Notes: generated by a model from the letters alone, not told the origin. DNA of 64,000 nt from Saccharomycopsis crataegensis (GCF_037102585.1 NW_027043819.1:372001-436000); one strand, 5' to 3'; numbered from the stretch's first letter, positions 30,729-42,255 are shown. Made by a program: numbers and translations.

Positions 30729-33700
30729 TCTGCTTAGAAGGCGTGGTATAAGGAGTATTGATGATATGATCCATAGTAGTGTTGAAAGTGACAATACTTT
30801 CTTTAGAAGGTGATTTCTTAAGATTAACTTTGCTAGACGATTTATTGTTGCTTGGAACCGCCACTTTATTTGCCGCAAGATTGAGGTCACCAGATATACT
30901 GAGTGACGATTTGAATATTTTTCCTAATTTCAGGAGTCTAGCGCCCGAGTTTGGCTCAGCAGTTGATGTTTTGACATCGTTACCATTATCTTCATCATTA
31001 TTATTATTATCACCAGAAACTGGAGTTATATCAGCAATAACTGGTGAATTTTTTTGATGTACGCTGTTAACGGTTGGAGATTTAATATGGGTCGGGGTTT
31101 TTTGTTTTCTTCGGAAAATTTTATCAAAGAAGCTAGTCTTTTTCTTGGCATTCGAGCTACGTGTTTGAGAAGCTGAAGTAGTTGTCACGATCTTTTCCTT
31201 TGGAGTCTTGACAGCCGGTTTAATCAACGAATCATTTCTTCTTTTTGGAGTCTTTGCAGGATCACTCTTTGGGTTGAAGTTATCATTAGTTGAGGTAAAA
31301 GCGGATGATAAAGTCTCTTTGCTTTTCAGACCTAATCTATCATTTTTTTTCAAAGGAACATTATCCTCAAATAAAGCAGAGTCTTCCTCATGCGAATGTT
31401 CTCTGAAAATCACATTGTCTTCTGTCGGATGACTAACAGAAACATTGGTGGTGGTGGTGGTGGTTGCACCGACAACAGTGACTTTACTAGTGGTTGCAGA
31501 AACAGGCTTGCTACTCAAAGATATGTTGGTGACCATTGGCTTGAAACTTGATGTTGATTGAGTTTTTGAATGCTTGGATACCGAATCTTTGAGATCGGTT
31601 TTAGACCTCAATAATTTAGTCTTTGAAGGACTAGTCAATAATTTGATGACACTTTTTCTTTTTTCCACAGTATCTTTATTGGCTTGGTGAAATCTAACAC
31701 TTCCTTGATCTCCAATAGCATCTTCTTCTTCGATTTCCGACTCCTCATTAGTTTCGAACAAAACATCATCTTGCAGCTGATCTTCATTATCCACGTACTG
31801 AATCAAAAAATCGGTCAATTTGTCATTGGCAGAGATCAAGTAATCAATAATACGATCATTTTTGTAACTTAAAAAGTTTGAATACAAATTGCTCAACTGT
31901 TCAGCCAAGAATGTAGAAAATTCTGATGATGGTAAAATTTCATGGATCTTTGAACCGTCCCTGGTTATCCCAAAAACTTCAACTAAATCATCTCCTTCAA
32001 TGGTTGTCAATTCACTGGCATCATATTCACTGTACGAGTCATCATTACCACCAGAATTAGTATTATTCTTAACGAAATGAGCACTTAGCCCTGCAAATAA
32101 ATCATTTTCAAATAGTAAGCTCTTATTGACCTTCATGTTCAAGAACAAAGCAAACGGCGATTTTGATTTTTCATCTAGATATACAGATTTCTCATGGGCA
32201 GTAGAGTAGATAGATAAACCCAAGTTCTTGGTTTTGAATAAATGGAAAGGAGATGATTTATTCAAAATCTTGGCCTTGTTTACTAAATCAATAAGCTTCA
32301 ATCCATTGTTTAATTTATTCACATCATTGATTTGGTATTTCTTGATTGACTCCACATTAGTAGAACTAGTGGTGGAAGGTTTTCTGATTCCGGATCCGAG
32401 CACAAAGAACTGAATCATTTTGCCTTCATTGTAAGTAGAAGGGTAAACGTCTCCGATGTCTGCCCAACCGCTGACTCTCAATCTTGGTATATTTGCTAGA
32501 GGAATCTGATTAATCAAAGAATGCATAAGAACATCAGGAATAGAAGGTTCATGAACTTTGAAATTAGAGTCATTTGAATGCTGATAAAAACCAGGCGAAG
32601 GGAAATCTGAATTATCGGACTTTGTAAGGTCTCGCTGCTTGCGATAAAAGTCCTTATCATCAATTGCTAAGAACAAAATATGGTCACTGAATATAATGAT
32701 GATATCTTCGTCATAAAAGGAATTACAAAGTAAGTTCTTGCCACCGAATATCGCCACCACCCTTCTAGTCAACCACCCGTATTGCAATTCTGTTGGCCAA
32801 TCACTGGCTAATTCCGTTAAGAGTTTCCCAGTTGGGGTGAATACTCTATTGTTGTACGGTTTTAATTTATCGCGTCCAAATGCGTCGATAGTATTGATGG
32901 CCGACTTATAGTATTTTTCAGTCCTTAGTCTAAGACTAGCACTCCATTGGCTGTTTTCCATCAAACGATTCAAAATTAATTTCAATTTAATCAAATTCAA
33001 CGAGCCATGGATCAATGAATCAATCTTCCGCTTGGTAAAATATTCGATATCAATGAATGGTTTATCACCACCCGCCGATGGTTTTAAATACGCCGAATAA
33101 TTTTCAAAAAAATATGATAATTGTTGGGTGAAGTTTTTTGTTGCCGCTTCATGTCTCATATAAGCTTTATAGAAATATGGGATGGTTGTACCGCAAGCCT
33201 TTAATACCTCAAAGCTTCCATAAGGAGAAGCATTTTTCAAAGAATCCAAAAAGATGCAATTTATTCTAGTAATTTCGTCGATAGTTGGTGGGAATATTAA
33301 ATTTAATTTGGAAATTGTCATGTTTGGAATTTCATTATTCAAAACCTTAATTCTAAGGGGAACCACGAAATTTTGTAAAAATTGAACCAAATTCTTGGTG
33401 AAGTTAGTTTGAACCTTTACAAGTTCCTGTACTATTGACTCGGTCAATTCATTGTCATTTGATTCTTGGAGGGTATTTGGATCGGAAGGAACTTTATAAA
33501 TTTTTTCTGTAGATTCGGGTGAATATTCAGTCAAAGGATCGAACAACAGATCCAATTGTTCGCCAAGGAGGAATACCAACTTGTTGTTTTTGTCGACTTC
33601 GTTCTCATTATCGATGTAAACAATATCTAACATCAAGGCATTAGAAAATTTTTGCTGCAAGTACCCAAGATTCAATATTTTTTCACCAATCTGGCTGGGT

Positions 33701-34251
33701 ATTTTGTTGACAATCAAATGCATTGAGGTGGCCAAATCACCAGCGGTTGTTTCATCCCAATCAAACGCGTTTATCTCTTCGCCTTCTAATGCTGATACTG
33801 AATTTTCCAACAATACATTTCTTAACGGTACATCCAAATTTGCGTAGGCTCTAAGGGCGGTGATGGCCAAGGATCTTCTGACATTAGATTTTCGGTATTC
33901 TGGCAACAAGTTCTCACATGCTGGAAAATACCTTGACCTGGCGTCGATTGTAAGCGAGTTATATTGGTTTTCTCCGTGTCTTGCGATAAGCACGGTACTG
34001 ATTTTTTCAGTGATTGGGTCTTCGTATACCATTGCAATCAAGTTGCCGAACAAATATTTATCGGAGCCCACGAAGTAGGCGGCGTTTGGGATGATTTTCT
34101 CCCAATCGTATAGAGATTTCATGTGCTTCAGCAGGTCATCCGAGGTTCTAATGAGACTTAATGACCTTATGTCCTGACATGATGGAGTCTTTGTCGGGTT
34201 CGCGCCATTTGAAGGGTATAGTTTGGTGGTACTAAGGCTGACCAGAGGCAT
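28420..34251 (-). CDS. BUD3: axial bud-site landmark and Cdc42 GEF
   Basis: Bud3 marks the septin ring for the next bud and activates Cdc42 early in G1 through a DH-like domain. This 1943-residue copy (S. cerevisiae 1636) has the conserved N-terminal block with NNKLVFLLGEQLDLLFDPLT and a TEYSPEST motif near residue 250. The DH region runs about 270-490 (FPPTIDEITRINCIFLDSL, IPYFYKAYMRHEAATKNF), then a PH-like part to about 740. The C-terminal 1100 residues are disordered, with a CAG-encoded poly-Gln/His run, three NWxxxR repeats and long Asp/Glu tracts. The ending GGLPRSMSLGGRRSQSFLG may be a septin- or anillin-binding peptide (inference). It shares a divergent promoter region with DCC1. Confidence 0.95.
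28841..28869 (-). repeat. (GAT)n run coding poly-Asp in BUD3
   Basis: Ten tandem TCA units on plus (GAT/GAC on the coding strand) encode an Asp tract in the acidic tail. Confidence 0.85.
30700..30727 (-). repeat. (CAG)n run coding poly-Gln in BUD3
   Basis: Nine tandem CTG units on plus are read as CAG for Gln in BUD3 and are followed by a His run. Pure CAG coding makes length polymorphism likely. Confidence 0.9.
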
Positions 34252-34866
34252 TTTCTTCCTTGCTTGGTATTTTTTTTTTTTTTTGTAGCAATAATGGGAA
34301 ATAATGGAGAGACTATGGGGTCGGGGGTATTTGTGTTTTTGTCAATTGCCTTGGAACAGCAGCACCACTGGAAAGAATAACAAAAGTTGTCAGAAATCGT
34401 TCTCAGTATTTGTGCAAGTTTCCCAGATCGATAAGATTATATAAATATATATATGTATTTTTTTTTTTTGGTTTTTTTTTTATGTATGAAGTAATGGAAA
34501 CTCCCCAACTATGTACTAAAGGATATTGCCAAATAGATGTGAATTAGTTTATTTATGTATGAAGTGATGGATCTGCTTTTTTTCTTATTTTTTTTTTTTT
34601 TTTTTTTTACTTTTTCTTTTTCTTTGCAACATTCTTCTTGGTTCCTGCCCGCAAAAAAAAACAGGACAATTAAAAGTAGCAGGGCGTTACAGCCAGTTCC
34701 ACCGCCAACTGGGCAAACACCGGGGACTGTATTGGCCATGCCACAGCATGCTAATTGTCAGCGATTATTAATCACTCGATATTCCTCCATATCTATCGCA
34801 ACATCTCTCTCTCTCTCTCTTTTCCCTTGTACTGCTGAATATTAAACAGAGTCTGGGGAGGCTCTC

Positions 34867-34874
34867 TCACGTGA
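34867..34874. promoter_or_regulatory. TCACGTGA, Cbf1/bHLH-type site
   Basis: The perfect palindrome TCACGTGA lies 140 bases upstream of the DCC1 ATG. bHLH factors of the Cbf1/Pho4 class bind this core. Confidence 0.45.
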
Positions 34875-34918
34875 AATTCACGACTGTATAATTTCTCAGC
34901 GCACGCTTTGTTTACATG

Positions 34919-34946
34919 ACGCGAAAAAATTAAAAAAAAAACGCGA
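34919..34946. promoter_or_regulatory. pair of MBF/SBF-like ACGCGA elements upstream of DCC1
   Basis: ACGCGAAAA at 34919 and ACGCGACA at 34941 are 17 bases apart and 68-95 bases before the DCC1 start. They resemble the G1/S MCB (ACGCGT) and SCB elements, which fits a replication-coupled cohesion gene. Confidence 0.5.
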
Positions 34947-35013
34947 CAGTTTTTTTTCTTTCCCCTCCATTTCATTCCCCCAGATCATTGATGCCTCAAC
35001 AGATATCTATACT

Positions 35014-36216
35014 ATGGACGTGTACACCAGTTTGCAAGAAGACCTGTCCTACAGAACTATCGAGCTCAATGATGATCTTCTACAAATAGTCACTACAGGC
35101 TCCCTGCCGTACGTATCGCAACCAATCCTATTTCCTCCCCCTCTCTCGGGTTTTATCATGGTCACTAACATTCTTTAATTGTCCAGGTTATTTTTCAAAG
35201 CTCCATTGAAAGAAGAAGATGGGTTTGCAGTGTTGTGTTCAAATGACAAGACATTCAAACTAAAGAGGAAAAACCACTCGAATACCGTGCTTTTGGGGTA
35301 CCACGAATTTACCCAAGATGACATGATGACAGACAATAAAATTACGGAACAGGATGTGCAATTCAAGAAAATCGTCACCTTCAGTTCTTTCAATTCTGAT
35401 TTCGAATGCAAATTAGAAAAAGGCTCGATCAACACTTCTTCGTTGCCGATATACACCCACGAATCCGATCCATTAACTTTCCAGCCACAGTCGTACCACT
35501 TACGTTGCTCGTTAGATGAGTTGATCGACGATTCCCCGATTTCCTCTGCCGAATTCGACAAGATTTATTATGAGCTAAAGGGCTCTGAGGTCAACGGATT
35601 CGCATGTATATTATCAGACTCGATGATTTCACAGTGTCTTACTAGGATAATCATGACCATCCAAGCATTGGCAACCACTGCTGGAAAAGACATTGATGAT
35701 GCCAGCAACTACCACAACATTGACCCTAGAATACTCTGTGAAAGAATCAATGACGACAATTATTCGTACCTGGTGGTCAAGACGGTAGTAAGGAAATTCT
35801 CCAGCCAAGATGACGAACAAAATTTTTCATTGGATGAGAAAAAAGTGGCTAGATGGTACGGAATCGAGGCCCTCAAGATTCACGCCAAGAAATTGGTGGC
35901 TCCTAACGAGTTCTTGATTAAGTGGAAAACATCATTCCCTCAATTCTACAATGTTCCTATTGAGCTCCGGTGGTTACAAGGGTACTATGCCAAACCATTG
36001 ATCAATAGAATTCAATACTTTCCAAAAGACTTCCTCAGCATGGACGCCAAGAAGCGGTTCCAGGAATTGTTTGAAGTGCAAGGGACCTGGGAACTTGAAG
36101 ATATCGAGCCATTCATTCAGGAGTTGAATGTGAAGAAGTTGAAAATCGACAAGTTTATCATCAAGTATGCAAGAAAAAAGACCGAAGGAAAGAAGGTGGT
36201 TGTGATGGCCAGGTGA
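35014..36216 (+). CDS. DCC1: sister-chromatid cohesion subunit of RFC-Ctf18, one intron
   Basis: Dcc1 with Ctf8 and Ctf18 forms an alternative PCNA loader needed for cohesion and fork signalling. Exon 1 is 35014-35108 and exon 2 35187-36216, giving 374 aa (S. cerevisiae 380). The 78-nt intron has GTACGT, a CACTAAC branch (35163) and CCAG. The joined protein keeps the family markers VLCSNDKTFKLKRKNHSNTV, CSLDELIDDSP, a WYGIEALKIHAKK block and FLIKWKTSFPQFYNVP. It also keeps the C-terminal winged-helix ending FIIKYARKKTEGKKVVVMAR. The ATG at 35014 continues the conserved N-terminus; an upstream ATG at 34990 is out of frame. The 3' neighbour is the long RFX1 leader. Confidence 0.94.
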
Positions 36217-37421
36217 GGTGATTGACCAGCTTAGGGGTGTCACCGACATGCCATGAAGTATTCCTGCTGGCAATTGGAGTCCTAAACAATACGGAGGCTA
36301 ATTAGTGGTCTCTCCACTAATGGATGGGATGGGGGCCAACCGCGGAAAACTGCGTCGCCCGGCTATAAGAAAAGCTGTGCGGAGGGTAAATGGGCGCACC
36401 GACACTGATTTTTTTTTCCACTGTGCTTCTTCCTCTCTCTCTCTCTCTCTCTCTCGGCCGATTGATTGCCAGAAAAAATAAAAAAAAATATCCCCAGTAA
36501 AGTGAATCAACGCTCAGTGTCTGTTGGTTTGCCCCTTTATTATCTTGTGTTTTGGTTAGTGAGTATCCTTAATTGTTATCATCATTATATTATTATTATT
36601 ATTATCATTATCATCATCATCACCATTACTATTTTCTTTCTCTGGCTCTCTTTTGTCGGTGGGAGATCGTGATGGGTGTGTGAGCGAGCGAGTGAGAGTC
36701 TGGCCGACTGTCAGCTCTCAGTTGATTTTCCCCTACAAAAATTTTCTTCCCAGCAGCGTGCCAGCCAGCTAGCTACCGTGCCATGTCCCCTTCATGTCAT
36801 GTCAGTATCGCCCACTAGAGAAAGAACTATATATATTATTATATTTCCTAGATTGATATTCCACTGCTTCCCTGGCTGTTCAATTCCAAACCCCCCTTTT
36901 TTTAATTACTGGTGCGTCTTCTGTAATTGTTGGTTCCCTGCTGCTGTTGCTTTATCTTTTGTACACAAGTTTTTTCTTCACACACCAATAGAAAAAAAAA
37001 AAAATAATAATTAAAAAATAAAATAAAATAAAACCTGCCATCCTTCCTTCTACTAACAGTCATAGTTATTTTTTCATAATAACAATAATAATAAAGGTCT
37101 TGTTGGTATCACATATCATATCAACCGTTTATTCATCCCATCTTGTTTCTCGCTGTTAACAAGGTGACAACCTGCCCCAAAAAGGAAAAATCTCATCGGG
37201 ACTACGATAATTGAAAAATTGGTCACAATTCACATTGCAAGCTTCTCTGGCCGTTGATATTGGTTCCTTTGGTGTTGTTCTTTTTCTTGTTGTTTTTGTT
37301 TCATTGTTTTATTGTTTTGCTTGTTACCGTCTGTATTCTATTTTCCAAAGGCCTCGCTCTTCCTTAATCTCCTTGGCCCTTGTTGGTTTAAGAATTTTTT
37401 GGTTTCATATTATCTTGATAG
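36217..37421. promoter_or_regulatory. long RFX1 upstream region
   Basis: This is 1205 bases with simple repeats (CT at 36433-36455, ATT/ATC at 36586-36625), a (GAGC/GAGT) patch near 36683 and many T-tracts. No conserved ORF was found in either strand. Its length suggests a long regulated promoter and leader, as is common for yeast transcription-factor genes. Confidence 0.5.
36433..36455. repeat. (CT)n microsatellite
   Basis: Eleven tandem CT units lie in the RFX1 upstream region. Confidence 0.85.
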
Positions 37422-40400
37422 ATGTCTAATAACTCCCACAATAATAACATCAACAATGATTATACTCCAGTCTCCCATACGATATTACCTGAACAAAAAC
37501 ATCAATTTTTGGTGAACGTTCCGCAAATGTGCGTCATTGGTAACAACAATAACAACACTTATCAGTTTCCCCACCAGCAAAACATCCATTTTCCAGGCTA
37601 CGTCCTTCAACCCTCTCCGCCAAACTTCCTTAATGTCGCAAACCAACAACAACAACAACAACTTGTCATGAACACGGCCAACAACCCATTAAATAGAAAT
37701 GGCAAACCTAACTTCAATAACCCCTACGACAATCAACAACTTCACATTAATGGAAATCCACCTGTCAAACCCGCTGCAAGCTTTGAAGAGTCAAACAGTT
37801 TGCCCCAGTTGGTTTCCCAAGTCAAGGACCAGAGTACCCCAGTTTCTAGCAGTGGTGACGTCGTCTCTAGTGATTTGCGTTCCCTTGATAATGGTCCAGT
37901 AATATCCAGTTCTGTCAAAGAAAACCCAAAACCTGACACTAGAATCATGCAAGTGCCTTCAAAGCCCATTAACCTCAACGGAACTACCACCATGTTGCCC
38001 TCATCTGTTCAACAACCAGAAAACGGTCCAATGTTAAAAGAACAAGCAGCCAAGCCAACAGGTTCAACAAAAATCCCTATTAAAGCTGCCGCTGTTGATT
38101 CAAAGGATAAAAAAAAGAAAACTGCCAACTCTAAGCCTTTGACGCAATCAGATATAGACTTGAAGTTGTTGCTGAACAACATCGATGATTTTAAAAATTT
38201 GAGAGAATTGGCTGGACTAATTCGTCAAATTGAAGCAACCGAACAAGTTGTCGGAAAAAATGGTAAAAGTAACCCTAATAACACCAATCCTACTGATAAC
38301 GCATCATTGGATCCTTTGGCAAAAATTGATAGAGTCCAGTTTCAAAATAAGCTCGCCACTTTGCCAAAGCTGAAAAAATTGCAATTATTTGGGATTGCTT
38401 GGTTAAAAAAAGCTTGTAAAGTCGCACCTGAAGGTCATATTCCTAGAAATCGTATTTTCGCCAAATACGTTACCGTGTGTGCTGATCATGGCGTTGCTTC
38501 TTTGTCGCCAGCTTTATTTGGTAAATTGATTAGAATGATTTACCCTTGTATTACTATTCATAGATATGGTGTCAGAGGTCAGAGTAAATACCATTATTGT
38601 GGGATAACTCTCCTTGATAACACACCAATCGGCCCGGCTTCAACCGCCATTTTCGGCGGTATCGCCACCCCTAATAATGGCTCTATTGTGATCCCAACCA
38701 GTGGTTCTAGTACCCCAGTCCATCATTTTGCTCATCACCACCACAACAGTGTTATTGGAAGTGAGTTATCAAACTCAGAGGTTTCATCTCCTCTTAGAAG
38801 CGTATTTGATATCGATTCTTCAGTTAATTCTCCTATTTATTCCGCCACTGAATTGAGCCCAGTTTCATCTACCTCCTATGCCAACAACAACAACTCCGTC
38901 GGGAACCCTACTGACACAAAAAATATCCCACAGTTGCTGTTGTCGTTACCAGTTCAGAACGCCGTTAATGTTAACAAATATTTGGGCAATTTCCCAATAA
39001 AATTTTTCCCAGATTTGTTCCCTTCGTTGGAAGCATTCAGCGAGAATGATATTTCCAGCTTTATCTTGACTCTTCCGCCAATTGATCCGTACATTCCAAG
39101 AAACTTCAATTCAGATATTGCCACAACTTTACAATCACTCTACAAGTCTCATTGTACCGCAATTTTTGAATCGGTTCGTTACATGAAAGTTAAAGATTTG
39201 GGGAAAACATTGGGATCGTTTCCAAGATCATTAACTAACCCAGTGTTCAAACTTTATATTTCCGAACCAATCTTGCCATGGTTATTGAAATGTGATTTTG
39301 TGTTGTTCCAATCCATTCTTAAGATGCTATTCAAGTTGTTTGTAAAGCATTCTAGTGATGAAGCTTCAGCGCAACATGTTCTCAACCAATTGAGGGAAAT
39401 TGCCAATAACTATTCGGCACTTCTCAGTGAAAGTTTGATCAACTTGCCTCAAAAGATGGTCATGTCCAAAGTCAATGTCGCGAGAAAATTTGGTAAATTG
39501 ATGGGTAAGATTGTTGATGTTTGTGACTTTGGTTGGAAGAATCGTAAAACTTTTGCCATGGTCAAGGAGGTATCCTCTCAAAAGCAAATTCCAGAAAGTG
39601 AAATTTTGCATGATGCTTGGATCAAGAATGTAAATACCGAAAAGCTCATCAATGAAAGTTCTCCTTTGGCATTGCTAGCTGGTACTAACACATTTGTTTG
39701 TGCCAACTTGATAAAAGTGTTCAACCAAGATATTCCACATTTAATACATAATTCCAAAACCTCATCTATCCCTATGGAAAGAATCATCTCTACGTGGTTG
39801 AGCTATTTTGCACAACTAGCTTGCCATGTTTCAAAAAGTCCTCTGAATCCAGATAATTCTAACAGAATTTCCCCAGAATTATTTTTGTTGACGTTCAATT
39901 GCTTATTTGATTCTGCGTTGAAAGCAATTTCCCGATCCCGTCCAACGGAATTCCAAGCATTATGGAACATCAAGTGTTGGGTTTGTGAATGGTTGGATTG
40001 GTATGGTGAATTGGGTGGGTTTTTATCAATTCATGGTGAGAAGTTTTTCATTAATAATCAGGATTTACCGCCAGATTCCATTAAACAACCAAATTTGATG
40101 AGTGCCTCTACTTCCAATTCCACTACTCCGGTTAACGCTGGTGCTATCAGACCTTCGGTTGGTAGCAACATCGAAGGGCTGAAAAAAAGATTTCGGACGG
40201 TGAGTGATGTGTTTGATGATGATTCATTTGCCAACAGTCTCAATAATATGACCGATAGCAGTGTGAATTCTTTTAATTCTGCAGAAACTTCCACCATTGC
40301 CCATGCAAATACTGAAAATAGCATTATCATGAACAATCGGGTCGGAAGCAACAATAGTAATCACCAAGAAAATAATGTCACGGTTAATTCAGCGATAACT

Positions 40401-40598
40401 CAAAATGAAACTCTTCCGATTTCAGTGTCGCCTAGAAAACGTATCAAGTTACTTTCGATTGATGCCCGTAACACCATTAATGACGATGCTGTCACAGAAG
40501 GCAAGAATAATAACGTGCTAATGGACCAACCTGTTGATTTGTTGGGTGGTTACTTGGGTCCAGAAGAAGAGAAGGAGCTTATGTCCTTTCTCTCTTGA
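37422..40598 (+). CDS. RFX1: RFX-family winged-helix transcription factor
   Basis: A 1058-residue Rfx1/Crt1-type regulator, which in yeasts represses DNA-damage-inducible genes by recruiting Tup1-Ssn6. The N-terminus (1-300) is Asn/Gln/Pro/Ser-rich, with Gln runs. The RFX DNA-binding domain is at about 313-400 (GIAWLKKACKVAPEGHIPRN, LFGKLIRMIYPCITIHRYGV, RGQSKYHYCGITLL). The RGQSKYHY signature is diagnostic. A His/Ser linker follows, then the conserved RFX dimerisation-type region at about 500-870 (helical, FIESVRYMK-like and WLLKCDFVLFQSILK). The C-terminus is a Ser/Asn-rich tail ending in acidic GPEEEKELMSFLS. Candida species have more than one RFX gene, so exact orthology is open. Confidence 0.9.
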   Translation: MSNNSHNNNINNDYTPVSHTILPEQKHQFLVNVPQMCVIGNNNNNTYQFPHQQNIHFPGYVLQPSPPNFLNVANQQQQQQLVMNTANNPLNRNGKPNFNNPYDNQQLHINGNPPVKPAASFEESNSLPQLVSQVKDQSTPVSSSGDVVSSDLRSLDNGPVISSSVKENPKPDTRIMQVPSKPINLNGTTTMLPSSVQQPENGPMLKEQAAKPTGSTKIPIKAAAVDSKDKKKKTANSKPLTQSDIDLKLLLNNIDDFKNLRELAGLIRQIEATEQVVGKNGKSNPNNTNPTDNASLDPLAKIDRVQFQNKLATLPKLKKLQLFGIAWLKKACKVAPEGHIPRNRIFAKYVTVCADHGVASLSPALFGKLIRMIYPCITIHRYGVRGQSKYHYCGITLLDNTPIGPASTAIFGGIATPNNGSIVIPTSGSSTPVHHFAHHHHNSVIGSELSNSEVSSPLRSVFDIDSSVNSPIYSATELSPVSSTSYANNNNSVGNPTDTKNIPQLLLSLPVQNAVNVNKYLGNFPIKFFPDLFPSLEAFSENDISSFILTLPPIDPYIPRNFNSDIATTLQSLYKSHCTAIFESVRYMKVKDLGKTLGSFPRSLTNPVFKLYISEPILPWLLKCDFVLFQSILKMLFKLFVKHSSDEASAQHVLNQLREIANNYSALLSESLINLPQKMVMSKVNVARKFGKLMGKIVDVCDFGWKNRKTFAMVKEVSSQKQIPESEILHDAWIKNVNTEKLINESSPLALLAGTNTFVCANLIKVFNQDIPHLIHNSKTSSIPMERIISTWLSYFAQLACHVSKSPLNPDNSNRISPELFLLTFNCLFDSALKAISRSRPTEFQALWNIKCWVCEWLDWYGELGGFLSIHGEKFFINNQDLPPDSIKQPNLMSASTSNSTTPVNAGAIRPSVGSNIEGLKKRFRTVSDVFDDDSFANSLNNMTDSSVNSFNSAETSTIAHANTENSIIMNNRVGSNNSNHQENNVTVNSAITQNETLPISVSPRKRIKLLSIDARNTINDDAVTEGKNNNVLMDQPVDLLGGYLGPEEEKELMSFLS

Positions 40599-41227
40599 AA
40601 GAAGTCCAAAATGTGATGTTGTGTTGTTTGATTTGCAATATCAGGCACTTGAGGCACTCATTTTGTTTGACATATTAATGTTGCTTTTGTTTTGGATCAT
40701 AATCCAAAAGGAGAAAGAAATGGTAAGAATAGGGAATTAACAGGAATTTGGTCCAAAATATAAGGATTTCAAGACTTTTTCATTTTGATTAGTTTATTCA
40801 TTTGACTTACAAACCGTTGTTTGTTTCCACTATTATTGCTTTGTTTTCCCCTTTCATCTTTTTTTTTTTTTTTTTTCTTGTCTTATATTTTAAAACTGTT
40901 CAAAACTCGTTTTTTCTTCCCATTTCATTTGTTGTTACAATCGCACCATTGCATATTTAAAATTCATACCTATCATTCTAAACTTTATCATCCCGTTGAC
41001 TTTCTATACAATTAATTCGTCATCTTCATTCGCTATTGCATAATATAAAACAAAAAAATTTCTTCTTTTTTTCTGGGGTTACTAATTTGACTCTTTCGAG
41101 TAGGACAACAGACTTGGATCTGAGCTTTTTTTAAAAATCCTGATTCGAGACTTTGTTTAAGTGGTACATTGCTTAGAATGACATTACAATCGGAAAGAAG
41201 AACAAGACAGAAAGAAAAACATAAACA
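40599..41227. other. convergent RFX1/PBA1 3' region
   Basis: This is 629 bases between two gene ends, T-rich, with no credible gene. Confidence 0.5.
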
Positions 41228-42187
41228 TTATATATACATTCCTGAAGTAACATAATCATTCAATGATGATTTCTTCACAGCAACATCTCTGAACTTTTTG
41301 TATTGGGTTTGATCGAATTTGAAATAATCTTTCCCCAAAACTTGAATGATCTCCAACACCGAATCCTCATTAATTCTTTCAAAATTGGCCACCCCTTCGG
41401 AGTCTAATACCAAATTAACGGTTGGGATATTCTTCAATGTGGCAAACGACATCACGGATGCGGTGATTCCCGAGACGAAATGTGGAGGTTTTAAAAAGCT
41501 GATATTGGCAAACTTTTGGGCCAATGGTGCATCGTGGGAGAAATTGATCACTTTTCCTAACGATTCGTTGTAGTTGATGCAGCAAGGACTCAATAAGAGG
41601 ATGTTTTCCGGCGATAGTATCTGTTCTATTAAATATCTTGTCAATTGGTTGTTTATCATCGGGTGAGAATTGGTGAAATTTGGCATCGCTACCACGTTGA
41701 TTTGCAACCCTTCAAGGGATAAAATGTCCACCACAAAGGTCGAAAACGCTTCGGACTGGCCAGTAGCCGAGTACAATTGTTGATCTTGTAAGTAACCATC
41801 ATCATCATCATCATCATTAACGCTGGTTGTTGTTGTGGTTGATCCTTCATCCGATTTGCGACCTTTGGTAATGGTGATGGAGGCGATGATCGATTTTGTC
41901 ACTGGTAATGCATCGAGCACAAACTTCAAATTATAAGGAGCCACAATAAGTGGGTTTTTTCTATTGATTTCTAGATCTTGCGTGGAACTGACGTTCTGGG
42001 AAAACTTGAACGATGGTACTTTGTTACTGGTTAAAGGGTCTTCATCTTGGTAATCCTCAGATAAAGCATGACGGGGTGCTCGTTCGAATTCTGACCACGG
42101 TTTGAACTGGGCAAAAAAAAAAAGGCGTTAGTATATGAAAGTTGAAAAAAATCGATATTGTTCAATCACTTTTAAACTTACTAGCAT
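41228..42187 (-). CDS. PBA1: proteasome assembly chaperone, first coding exon 6 nt
   Basis: Pba1 with Pba2 chaperones assembly of the 20S proteasome alpha ring. Exon 2 (42106-41228) is open but lacks a plausible start: its frame begins FKPWSEFERAP. A perfect TACTAAC (42133-42127) and CCAG precede it. Upstream, ATGCTA followed by GTAAGT (42187-42182) supplies exon 1. Joining them gives MLFKPW, matching the S. cerevisiae Pba1 start MLFKQW. The total is 294 aa and the intron 75 nt (42181-42107). The last three residues, MYI, form the HbYX motif that docks into alpha-ring pockets. An Asp tract and Thr run mark a disordered loop. A PACE-like element lies about 60 bases upstream. It is divergent from CDC14. 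Confidence 0.93.
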
Positions 42188-42246
42188 TCTCTATTATTAT
42201 AGTTATTGTAATTATTATTCTATTTGGATGGCCGGCCCTGTCTGTC

Positions 42247-42255
42247 TGTGGCAAA
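42247..42255. promoter_or_regulatory. PACE-like Rpn4 site between PBA1 and CDC14
   Basis: TGTGGCAAA matches eight of nine positions of the proteasome-associated control element GGTGGCAAA. It lies 60 bases from the PBA1 start, and proteasome and chaperone genes are classic Rpn4 targets. Confidence 0.55.

Larger units (their letters stand above)
34252..35013. promoter_or_regulatory. divergent BUD3/DCC1 intergenic region
   Basis: This is 762 bases between divergent starts. It contains long T-tracts (34585-34610), a CT repeat (34806-34820), a TCACGTGA site (34867-34874) and two ACGCGA elements near DCC1. No ORF is credible. Confidence 0.55.

Noticed and set aside
36676-37014. 112-codon ORF in the RFX1 upstream region
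   Set aside because: Low-complexity, no homology, overlaps simple repeats; reads as leader sequence.
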